A stretch of DNA of 64,000 nt, from positions 783,552 through 847,551 of the forward strand of contig VTFK01000124.1 of NCBI GenBank assembly GCA_009617715.1, given 5' to 3'. Numbering within the stretch: position 1 is the stretch's first letter; the number at the start of each line of letters is the position of its first letter. Shown here one piece after another: positions 35,441 through 46,731 of this stretch. The notes under the pieces are model-generated. The model saw only the letters and a list, made by a program, of their open reading frames with translations, did no database searches and had not been told where the DNA came from. The translations under genes and the position numbers were made by a program. The DNA is from Plectrocnemia conspersa. Lineage: Eukaryota; Arthropoda; Insecta; Trichoptera; Polycentropodidae.

Positions 35441-37809
35441 TTTATATTTTTTTATTTGAAGCACAATGTTTTAATGTGACTGATCTAAGCCTAATCCTAA
35501 ACGAACTGCTCAGAATCATAAACGGAAAATAACTGAGCTATTTTGACGTTATACAGTATCATTTATCAAACCAATCTTTACTGGTAATCCACAAATCACA
35601 AAATATATTGATTTCCACCTAACAATATTATCGTATAAACAATGATAAAACCGCGCAACAATATGATTAATAATATTTACAAAACTATTAAAGTCACCAC
35701 AAATTATAAAGGAATTGGTTACATAACAAAATATTTATTTATAGTAATTTAGAAGCAAAACATTTGCCTTATCAATCTTAACCCATTTATAATGTGGTAA
35801 TTTTAAATAATTATTTTTTGATGTAATTTATAAGTAAATAGTTATTGTAATTTATTGCAATATGAAAAGCACTTGCAGAATGCATTACAACCATGCTAAC
35901 ACAATCAAGAACTACTAAATAAATAATGAAATACTAAATTGAAATCAAAATCTCACTACAGCTTAAAATCATTATTTGTCACTATGCATAACGTAGCTCT
36001 ACGTAGCTCACGTCTTTTAGATATTATTCACTGACTTATACCACTGGTCTATCGTACTGGTTTATTTAAAAGTATGTCAAAAAAATATGTTTTCATAATT
36101 TTATTTGACCTTATGTGTTATTTATAATATAATTTGAGAGGTTCAATATCATTATAAAATAATAAACAGTAAAAAAAACGGTTTTTTCACAATGCTCTTA
36201 ATGTATTATTTAATAATAACTATCAAAAATAATAATATATAATCGTCGACTTACTTTTAAGAGTCTTAACATTTTAGATGAGATTTAGAGTTTAATCATC
36301 ATTATTACTTGTTAAATTTGAGCCTTCATATCTTGGCGCCGTTTTTCAGCGTCGTTATGCGTGGAAAGCAATAAATCCTTCAGTCTCTGTAGCTCAGATA
36401 TGAGCTAAAACTAATCAATCACAACGACCCTGCCACATTCGAAACCATCACTCTTCCAGAGACGTTGGCATTTTGATTCCATCTAGGCTCTTTTATCTAG
36501 ATATGTATAAAGATACAGATATTATCATATATAATTTAATACAAACATATGTATATTATCAATATTATTTAATATTTTTTAATAACAGACATTCAATTTT
36601 TTTTTATTTCAAGTAAATAAAAAAACTGTGCTATATATTCTAGTATTAAAATGCCTTGGATAAAAAACACTCATCATAATGACTCAACACATATCAAATA
36701 ACCTTGAATCAATCTATTGTCCATATCTGTAAGCATAAAAAAAATATCTTACAATTATAAAATACGCTAAATCAGACGTTTAATATCAAGTAAACATAAA
36801 GGTATTATTAATTAACGGAAAATATAATATATAAAGACTAATAAATAACTGCTCAAACAGTGCCAAACATTAGTAAAAATATTTATTTTACCTATCGTGA
36901 TGCATTGAAATACCTAATTTAAATAAATAAATAAGATTTGAAAAGTAAAAATGTAACGGTTATTAAAGTCAATCGACGACTTTTTATAGACAACGAATCC
37001 GCATTTGTGCGAATACTCTTTGAACACAAAACTCAAATATATGTTGTTGACAAACTATACCGAATTATTAAAATATTAAATCCCCGAATCAATTTTATTT
37101 TAATGTGATTGTACTTAAATGTGATATTTACATTTATTAATACCCAAATTTAAGGAGATTAAGGTCCACATACAGTTTCGTATCTTAACATTTTTTTCAC
37201 AATATGAATGTAAATATAAATGACTGACAGCAAAGTTTTGCTATCACGCGAAAACGCGTGACCCGTAATATGTTTAAATGGTAAAATATAAAAATCATGA
37301 TTTTTTCGAATATTCACAACGAAAATTCTTAGATTTATAGCATTAATGAAATATTTTCCTAATTTTCTAAAAATAATTAAATATTTCAAAATAACCTATT
37401 TTTGTATTTTAACGTATAAAATAAAAATATATTTTTTTTTATTTTAATAAATAATGTATATCTGAGTGTATATTGTATATAATATATTTAAAATATATAA
37501 GACCGCTGTATTTAAAACCGTTTTTATAATTAGCACAAATGTGTTTTAAATACAACGAATTAACCCAAAGTTTTTTTTTAAATAAATATTCATAAAAAAA
37601 AATATAATTTTTTTTAAATAATAATATTATCCAAATTATGTAATTTTTGCACTAAATAATAACATTGCTTAAATCCGCCTAATTAATTATGAATAAAAAT
37701 AATATTGTTGTACTTTATAAAAAGCACACATATAATTTACAGATTTAATAAATTTATATATTATTGTACATATTAAATTATTAAAGTTTTTCTGTTTTTT
37801 TTCTTTCAG
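35441..37809. other. Intergenic region between SDR gene G and the sulfotransferase
   Basis: AT-rich DNA with no gene I can support. A less AT-rich block near 36.33-36.50 kb stands out but carries no convincing reading frame. Confidence 0.5.
35478..35484 (-). promoter_or_regulatory. Candidate initiator of SDR gene G
   Basis: ATCAGTC on the minus strand (central A at 35481) matches the arthropod TCAGT initiator, 41 bases before the ATG. No TATA box at the usual distance. Confidence 0.4.
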
Positions 37810-37891
37810 ATGGTTACCAAGATCGGCCATCCGGCCGCCAGAGGGCGATCTGTCAGATTGTGTGCTGGTGGTCGGAGTATCGCGGCCAAAG

Positions 37892-40800
37892 ATGGCCGCG
37901 GCTCTCCTCTCTGTAACTCTAATCTCTCTGTTCCTCACTTTCCACGTGCTCTACGACAGCGCTGTCTACAGTCTACAGGTAATAGTTATAATTAAACAGG
38001 TAAGAGTTATTACACCACGAATCACAGCTCAAGATGTACTTCTAATAATAATAGTGATTCTGAATTTTGTCTCCAGATGTTTTTATTCTGACACGGATCA
38101 ACCATTTTTCTGTCAAAGCCCTTTTTATAAAAAAAAAAAAACATTATTTAAAAGTAATGTTTGTCAATACAAACATCCACTAAAAATATAGTTATATAAA
38201 GGCATATGCATTAAATTTTACATTAAATATAAGTTTAATCATGTAAAATTGATCCTTACTTCTTCATTTTTCAGGTGGCAAGCTCAGCCGCGGGCGATTC
38301 GCGTACTTCAGAAGGAAGAGACGACGCTTCCAAGATCATCAGACCCAACGTGCTAATCAACCATCCTCTGGTAGTTCGAAATCGAGTCCGTTTCCCTAGA
38401 ACGGCTAGGCGTCTACCCCAAGCGATTATAGTAGGGGTACGCAAGTGCGGCACGCGAGCCCTTCTAGAGATGCTCTACTTGCACCCTATGGTGCAGAAGG
38501 CCGCAGGAGAAGTGCACTTCTTCGACAGGGATGAAAATTACGCCAAAGGACTGGAATGGTACAGGAAGAAGATGCCTCATTCGTTCAAGGGTCAAATCAC
38601 GATCGAGAAGAGCCCGAGCTACTTTGTCACGCCCGAGGTAAATCACTATTGGCTACTACATTTTATGACCGACAATAAACGCTTATCATGTTCGTTTTGG
38701 CTCTCAAAAGGCGAACAGTGGGTCCGGCAATAGCGAAAAAGGGTAAACCCTAATCTCTCATCTCGTTTGTATCGGAGCTCGATTCGTCCCTTGGGGGCAA
38801 AGGATCCGGCACGAAATAGTAAATTGCAGTTGTTTTAATATTAATTGCGCCAAAAACCCTTTGAAGGATTAGCATAAAACATTTTGTATAAAGCCTTTGT
38901 TTTCTGATACAAGAATAAAATATTCACGAATAGTACAAAGAATATCAAAATATACCCTAGAGCAGTTGTAATATAACAAAATACTTAACACATTCGCGTT
39001 TTCAGAACAACTGATATCAATAGATTGTACATGTTATGGTGAATATGTATTACCAGTGAAAATATATTTTCACTGATATTGACCAGTGAAATTATTAATT
39101 AACTGTTAAATACAATTGAATTACCCTTGTTAGAAATATAATATTTTATTTATACTAGTGAAAATATAAATTCACTGAAAAATACACAATTATTGTTTCA
39201 GATGTAAAACGTTTATTTTCTGTTCAAACCCAAACCTAACACAAATTTGACCTAATAAAAGTTCTAAAACTAACTATTATAAAATTAAACCATAGTGTGA
39301 ACTTTCAATAGGTTAGGTTTTAGTTTGCAAATATCAAATGGACGCAAACATTAAATGGACATTTCGCAACTGGCAAATTAAGGTTTATAGACATATGTAT
39401 TTATGTTTATTTTTTAATGGAATTTAATACATAAGCATTTTGAGATATGAGGGCTTTAAATTAAATTACTAATATAATTGTAAAATATTTTTAAATTAAA
39501 ATCTTATTAACATATGTTATATACATAGGCATTATTTTTTATATATATTTACGTATAATATATACATACTTGTGTGTATTGATTGACTATGATCAGAATT
39601 TTGTTTGTTTAAAATTGTCACTGTGAGCAATTTTCTTATGCACAATAATCACCGAAGCATCTGGACCAGGCACCGCAGATTTTTCAGCTTCGCTGTCATT
39701 GATTCGATCTTGTGACTTGTTTATTTTATTATTTTTTCTGTTTGCTTGTTACTAAGGTAACAACAAGTAATTTTTGAATCGATCTGTTTTAATTCTTTTA
39801 TTTATTGTTATTAAATTTAATTCGATTTCAATTGCTACTCTATAATTTCTTACAATTGGATTTTTAATTTTGCTTAAAATTTTGGTTGTATCTTAAATGA
39901 CATGGTGATTTTCATTGTGAGTATTGTTTGCCTTAATTGATTTTTCATCAAAACATTTCATTATTCTATTTTTTATTGTAAAATCTTACGGCTAATCCAA
40001 CCAATGTACATTTCGTCACATTTGCCACAAAAAATTTGGTATACTGCTTCTGATTCATAAAAAAATTGTCTTTCTTATTCGGGAGAATGGTCCATATTTA
40101 ATTATAAAATTAAAAATTGTTCCAACACCCTTTTTTTAACGGGCTTGTCCTATCTTTTCTGAGATCCTTCAAATATATAATAAATATGAAATACTATCAA
40201 ATTTCTCGTTTTTATCCATATTTTTATTTATACTTTTATTTTTATTTTAATGCTACTTTTACATTTATAAATTCGTTAAATTTTTATTGTATTTAAAAGC
40301 TGCTATAGAATTAAATTGTATAGGATGATAGCGAGAATTATTATCGATTTATACTTGGTTTTTTCGGTGACTGGATTATTGCGCATATGAAAATTCTTAA
40401 TATAAGTGATTGTTTGATTATAAAATATATATAATTTCAATTCCATCTGTTAAATATTTTTCTCTATTTTTAACCTTTTAAATGCCGTGGAATTGTAATG
40501 AACGATAAGCCGCAATTTTTTTATTAAAAATAAACTTGATACAATCATATTTTTGTAAATATCTAACAATTTTATTAAGAAGACTATGTAAATACTTCAT
40601 TTATTTCCTGCACTAGCACACATGTAGAAGTTAAGCAAAAATGTAAATCTGTAATCTCTTATTTAGATCGCTAAAGAGTTGCTTATGTTTGTGATTTATC
40701 AAGTCCTATTATTACTCTAATATTATAAGATATGTAAGTGTGTGCTTTGACTAATAAAATATTTAAGTTTAAAGTAGAGCGCTTTTACACGCTCATCTGA

Positions 40801-43800
40801 TATGGTAATATTATCGCGTTAACGCGCTTAAGGCATATAAAGGGTTAAGTAAAAAATTGTAAAATTAGAAGAAATTTAAGTGTATCATACTAATGTAAAT
40901 TAAGATCATATTACATATGTTATATGTATATACAAACAATATTTTTTATATATAATAACCTATTCTTAAATATACATATATGTATTATATATATATATAT
41001 AGATTATCTATGATCAGAATTTGATTAAATTATTAAGAACGAAATAGCGTAGTCCATAATGTCTCAGACTAGTTACTCTAAGGTTGCGGGTTCGAGCCCT
41101 GGCAGCGGCACTCAAATTTTTATTAATAAAAAATGCGTTATTATTAAAAAAAACGACCCCAGCTGCAGTATCATCTATTCATTATAAAATTGTATAGCAC
41201 ATAATAATTTATAAATTATAATAATATAGATGTCACCGATTTTTAGACTTTCGGTCTGATGGTTAATACTGGTAGGTTTTTATTGTGTCTGGATTGACTT
41301 ACGCAGTTGGTACATAATTTACCCGTTGTAACGTATTGGGCTTACGCCTGTCAGGGTACAACGGAAGATTTAATAAAAATAAAATAAATGACATAGGTGA
41401 TCTAAAAATTTTTTTTTTTAAATAAAAGTTAAAGTTGTATTGCTTGAAATTTTGCTAATTTTTAAATACCTGCGTCAACTTCTCAAACAATATGTCTTAA
41501 ATGTATGTTTTGTTTATAAATTTTCGATAATCCATATAATCTAGGGATTCTGGAATTTTTTTGACGTTTTGAAGTTTTTTGTCAATATTTTTTTTAGTTT
41601 TGATTTTTATATATAAAGTGAAGTCAATTTTTTATTTTCATAATATTTTTTTTATAAAATAATTTATACATTTCAGCTGGTAAAATTTTTATACTTTCAT
41701 TATTTTTTTAAAACCTTATTTGTAATGTATTTTTTTATAATTAAATTTTATTTTAATTGAGTAACGATTTCTTTTTTTTTTTTAAATAGCTGCCATTTTG
41801 AAACAATATGGCAGATCAAGCCTTCTTACAAACTTTACTGAGATATTTTTTTAATCTAAAAATCACGCCAGTAAAATAATGTTCAACTTTTAAAATCCAT
41901 ACAATTATTATTTTTTTGGTAAAAAAGTTTTTCATCGGATCTTAAACGCAGAGCATGAATTATTTATATGATGATTGATATGTTCGGATATCACTATACA
42001 AACCCTTTCCAGGTCTTGAGCCTCCCCTTTAATTCCTTTGAGAATCTCCCTGCAACTTTCTTTATCTTGTGTATATTTTCTCTGAAAATAAATGAAAAGA
42101 AAAAGAGAGAGGGAGGAGAAAATTACATTTCTCTCTATGCTAATGCCGTGCGTGCCGCTGCCCGAGTATATTTTCACATTAAGCACAGTTAGTTGGTCGA
42201 GTTGGAAAAACTTGTTAAAAAAGTAACGCGTATCACCTAAACTTTATTTTTCAGACTTTAATATTTAACGTCACCCCGAATTGATATTTATAATGGCAAA
42301 GTAACGTGTAGAATTTTTTCTTTCAAATTAATACTCTTTCTTATCACACCGTCATATTCAAGATAATGAATCGAGGTCATAAAACATCATTACTTAACAC
42401 ATTTCTGTCATTTTAACATCATCTCAAAGATCTGTCAAAGATTAGAGATAAATTTAAGACAATGGCTGATTTTTCAAAAGATTGTAATCTATCACATTTT
42501 GATTTTAATCATGAAAATTTACTATTTTTTTTGCAAATATTTTACGTTCACTATCTTATGTTTTAAGATATGTGCTCTTTATATCCCACAATATCTAAGA
42601 ACAACATACGTGATTGTTAACAATTTTGGCAAATTCCATTTGCCTCATGATCTCTATTACCGTTTTCGGTATAAACATCTCATATTAATTACTCACACGG
42701 GAGTCCTAGACTCTGCGAAATTGTTTCGGTGTGTTTTTTCTTTCAGCACTATCTTTCGTATCTATCCCAGCGGCGTAATGGAGTCGAGGAACACACGTGG
42801 TTAAGCGGAATGTGCCACGAACACGTGGAATAGCTCGTTTCAAAGTACGCAGCCGCGTGCAATTATTTTCTCGTTTGTGTTATTATGGCACGTAATGGTG
42901 CTACGATAATGTCCTTGAAATTGAGATTATGTTATATAAACATAGTATCAAAAAAATCACTATTTTAGGAGCTGGGTGCGTCTAATGACCTTGGGTGATG
43001 CTCGTTTTACTCCGAACCAAAAAAATATGTATTCCACATTAGGTTGCCATAGTAAAAAATAGTATATAATATATTGAATAGCATTCGTTGGCTTTAACAA
43101 AATACATAATTCCATTGAAAAATTAAAAAAATATTCTATTACTATTTTGATGACAGATAAGATATTATCATTCTCCATTTGAATTGTAATACTTAAGTGT
43201 ATAAGTACATTGTATTCAATAAAAAAAACAACCACAATGGTAATTTTTATCCTACAAAAAAGTGGCATCAAAAATATAGCATAAAACATATTTTAATAAG
43301 CATATATTATAGGGGGACATATTTTATTATAAACGTGTTAGTTTCTATCTCAAATATAATTATTGGTTTATAGTATATAATTATTGCAGTTCAATAAAAT
43401 AGTAAATATAAATATATGTATATTATTTAATAATATAGAAATCATTTTTAAATATTACTTCTGAGTATTGTTTCACTATGATACTTAATTGGCCAATTTT
43501 CTTTCTGGTTATAATGATACTTATTACTATAATTAGCTAATATAACCAATTAAAATTAAATTATTTTAATCGATATAGTACTAAGATATAATATAACCGC
43601 TATAAAAAATCTTTTCTTTTCGATATAATATGAAAAAACTTACATGAAAATTTTTTTTTTTAAATATGTTTTGTAAAATATCAAAGAAATGCAATCTCGA
43701 AATTTTTGTTCGAGGAGGGCAAATTGCTGCAGAAGCTAAAAAAATGTTGTTATAGGAAAACGAAGAAAACAAAGGACAAAGGAGGACAATACGCCTCATG

Positions 43801-45951
43801 ACGCACGGGGGCTGGGAATTGCTTATTAACTCTTCATGGCGTAAGCTTCGGCGCGCACACTTTGAACGTTTGGACAGTGGGGCATACGCCGATTTACGCA
43901 GACCCTATGCTTAAAAATCCCCGAATGACTCGAGAAATTCCCCCGTATCTAATGCGTCCCGCAACAATTAGCGTGCAACTAATGTGACCAGACGTCCTCC
44001 TTTATGAAGGATTGTCTTTCTTGAGTAAGATTATCCTCCTTCTTTCGTCTTCAATTGTCATCCTCGAACAAATATTTCCAAAATGACCGTTTGTTGAGCT
44101 CTCGTAGCAATTTGTGCTCCTTTGTCCTCCTCGAACAAAAATTTCCAAGATTACCTTTTAATTTTTAGTGTCCCCTTTTGATATTTTCGACGTTTTACTG
44201 ATATTTTTTTCATTTACTGGTAAAAATATATACCTACTGGTGAAAATGAATTCTGAATTTTTTTAAAATATTTTAGGGATAAATTCGAGATTGTTTTTTT
44301 ATATGTTTTTCGAGGGATAACCCGATAATTTCTAGCTTGGAATCATTTTTACTTTTCACAGGAAGAGGGGAGCAAAATTTAGTTAATCAGTGATCCTTTT
44401 TTCTTAATATTTTATTTTATTAAAATCCATAGTATTTTATAGTAATTTAATAAATTAAATGACATGCATTTTTCTGGCTAAATTGAAGAGAGGAAAGGTT
44501 CCTTCGTGTGTCCTCTCCAAATGACGTCGCTGATTTTGGATCATATTATAAATGTGCTTCAGCTGCTGTACATTTTTATTGATTCGAAAGCATTTTATTC
44601 CACGTTGAAAAAGTCAATTTAAAAAAAGATGCTATATAGAATACATGTTGAGTTTGGACTTTAGGCCCGCGTACTTTACTAAAAATATTGGTTTGAAGAT
44701 ATTGATGATCAGTTGACATTTGGAGAGATGGAATTTAGGAACATGTCAATCAGACTAGCATAAACGAATAATTTGTGGATTTCGCGTATACATTATAAAA
44801 AATAAATACAGAAAAAATATTGCGTTTGATATACATACATGCTCTGAATTCTATTCCCATTTTTTTAAGTGAATCTAATTATTACCCCAATAAGAGCATC
44901 GTTCAAGATCAATACAGTTTCTGCACTTTTGTTCATCAACCTCGTCAGACCACGTTTGCCACTTTTGATCCTTTCTTAGAAGGAATCGAGAAGATTTTTC
45001 AAACAAGAATTGGATAAAACTTTTGAAATTCACTTTAAAATTTTATGCAAATATATTATGTTTTACAATTTCATTTTACATTTAGTCTTCAGTTGTATGT
45101 TTGTATTTGTTCGTTTAGCTTTAGATTTGACATGTCTAAAGTAAAGAAAAAAAATGATAAATTTTGCGATTCGTGGCATAGGAAAAGTTGTTTTAAATTT
45201 TATTTAAATGATATTTGAATATAATTTTTTTAGTAAAAACTTTTGCTTTAAAAAAAAGCCCTGACAAAGACTTTGGAAAAGATCAATAATAATATGTAAG
45301 ATGTCTAACATATGTTCATAGTTTAAAAAATAAATTGTTTGTCCTCAGGTCCCAGAGCGAATCCGCGCCATGAACAGCAGCGTCCGCCTACTGTTGATCG
45401 TCCGAGAGCCAGTAACCAGAGCGATATCCGATTATACCCAGCTGCGCAGTCACGGCACGGCTTCCGGCCCGCCGGCCCCTGCTTCCGGTCCCGGAGGGTC
45501 AGGCGGCCCGCTCCCGGCGGTCCCACCACCCAGACCTTTCGAGCAACTGGCCATCCACCCGGGTGGAAAAATCAACACATCCTACCGACCCATCGCCATA
45601 TCCCTCTACCACACCTACCTGCACAGGTGGTTGGAGGTGTTCCCCAGAGACCAGATCCTGGTCGTCAACGGGGACAGGCTCATAGAAGACCCGGTGCCTC
45701 AGTTGCAAAAAATCGAGTCGTTTCTGGGTCTCGACAACCGAATAGGTAGACACAACTTCTACTTCAACGAGACTAAAGGGTTTTACTGTCTCAGAAACGA
45801 CACTGCCGACAAATGCTTGAGGGAAACCAAAGGTAGGAGACATCCCAGGGTGGACCCGGGCACTGTCGCTAAGCTCAGGAAGTTCTTCATCGAGCATAAC
45901 CAGCGTTTTTATGAGCTCATAGGAGAAGATCTCGGATGGCCGGAGGATTGA
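37892..45951 (+). CDS. Hs3st-A: Heparan sulfate glucosamine 3-O-sulfotransferase, HS3ST1/5 type
   Basis: Three coding exons, 37892-37978, 38275-38637 and 45349-45951, join in phase 0 to give 350 residues. It transfers sulfate from PAPS to the 3-OH of glucosamine in heparan sulfate in the Golgi. Residues 1-29 ([17 protein letters not shown]...) form a signal anchor. The PAPS 5'-phosphosulfate loop GVRKCGTR is at 83-90, catalytic Glu at 108 in GEVHFFD, the 3'-phosphate motif LLLIVREP at 164-171, and the disulfide pair Cys297/Cys306 in the FYCLRN...KCL segment. That last segment and the [10 protein letters not shown] and GDRLI stretches resemble HS3ST1 and HS3ST5 rather than the HS3ST3 type, hence the fly Hs3st-A name. 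Residues about 184-212 are a Gly/Pro/Ala-rich insertion. The exon reaches back in frame to an acceptor at 37809, so an upstream 5' exon exists; I chose the ATG just before the anchor. Confidence 0.92.
37979..38274 (+). other. Intron 1 of Hs3st-A
   Basis: 296 bp intron between the anchor exon and the domain exon (donor GTAATA, acceptor TTTTTCAG). Nothing else is seen in it. Confidence 0.8.
40470..40848. mobile_element. piggyBac-like MITE with TTAA ends
   Basis: The left end TTAACCTTTTAAATGCC (40470) and the right end, read inward TTAACCCTTTATATGCC (from 40848), match at 15 of 17 positions. TTAA, the target duplication of piggyBac transposons, is on both sides. At 379 bp there is no coding capacity. 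The 12 bp palindrome CGCGTTAACGCG lies near the right end. The same right-end motif occurs alone near 889-898. Confidence 0.65.
41040..41395 (+). mobile_element. tRNA-derived SINE-like element
   Basis: The head contains a B-box/T-arm, GGTTCGAGCCC (about 41089), with a weak A-box (TAGCGTAGTCC, about 41047) 40 bases upstream. A non-tRNA body follows, ending in an A-rich tail TAATAAAAATAAAATAAAT. The 5' sequence does not pair with AGCGGCA to make an acceptor stem, so it is not a working tRNA gene. Confidence 0.5.
43680..44170. mobile_element. hAT-like MITE fragments related to the 58.4 kb element
   Basis: TGACCAGACGTCC near 43987 matches the terminal GGCCAGACATCC of the 58.4 kb element. The motif CCTCGAACAAAxATTTCCA appears at 44062 and 44129 (67 bp apart), and inverted near 43700-43715 beside GCAAATTGCTGCAGAAGCT. 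The 58.4 kb element carries the same internal subrepeats. It is fragmentary and I could not define both ends. Confidence 0.5.
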
Positions 45952-46490
45952 ATTACTTAGGTTTAAGGGAACGAAACATATCAATTTTCGGAACGCATAC
46001 ATATCATATTAATTAATTATAAACAAGACTTGCATGATCCATTTGTGAGTCAACGCTTGGATCATGTTGATCCGTGATACTAGTCATAGTTTAGGTTAAA
46101 CGAATTATATCCTAAGGTAAGGTAACGAATACATATCATATATTATATTTTACAATTTTAACGGGTACGTTGTTATATTATATTTAAATTTAAAATACAA
46201 GTATCGAGTAATTTATTTTTATATATTAATCAAATATTGAAGGTTGTTGTTTAATTGTTAAATTTATTGACACGAGATTTTAATGCTTTCGATTATGATT
46301 TTCGCACGCATGTGAAAAAAAATAGTACATATTTTGTAAATGTGTGGCATCAAACAGCGAAACATACTATTGATTTTATCCAAATTAAAAAATAGTCAAA
46401 AATGTTAGTATTTATAGCAATATCAACATCATTTTTCCAATTGGTATTCCACCAATGAAAACTACTTATAGACTTTTTTTCAACGACACC

Positions 46491-46731
46491 TTAACCCTTT
46501 GGACGCGTTAATCAAAAATAAATATAATTTTTTTTTTTTTATTTAAATTTTACTTTGGTTCTGTGTTTAAATGTTCTGATTTTTTAATTTTTATTTATTT
46601 AAAATGATATTTTATATTTATTCACAAAAAAAAGTTTTTTCTTAAAACATTTTTTTTACTGATTTTTGCGTAAAGAGATAAAAAAATCAACTGAGCGACT
46701 GTAGTCGACTATCGTGTCCAAAGGGTTTTAA
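46491..46731. mobile_element. TTAA-flanked MITE
   Basis: The left end TTAACCCTTTGGACGCG and the right end CGTGTCCAAAGGGTTTTAA are inverted copies over CCCTTTGGACRCG, with TTAA on each side (two extra T at the right). 241 bp including the TTAA copies, no coding capacity. Probably piggyBac-derived; a different subfamily from 40470-40848. Confidence 0.55.

Larger units (their letters stand above)
38638..45348 (+). other. Intron 2 of Hs3st-A
   Basis: 6.7 kb intron without a supported gene. It contains a TTAA-flanked MITE (40470-40848), a tRNA-derived SINE-like copy (about 41040-41395), a single unit of the 13 kb tandem repeat family near 41.8 kb, and hAT-like fragments at 43.68-44.17 kb. A less AT-rich block lies at about 43.8-44.0 kb. 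Confidence 0.7.

Noticed and set aside
37810..37995. ATG at 37810 as the start of the sulfotransferase
   Set aside because: It coincides with the splice acceptor and its frame does not lead to the signal anchor; the anchor is in another frame starting at 37892.
41040..41115. Functional tRNA gene
   Set aside because: The T-arm is good but there is no acceptor stem partner and the anticodon arm is not formed; treated as SINE-like.
44820..45017. 65-codon plus-strand open frame
   Set aside because: Lies inside the last intron of Hs3st-A, has no similarity I recognise and no splice partner.
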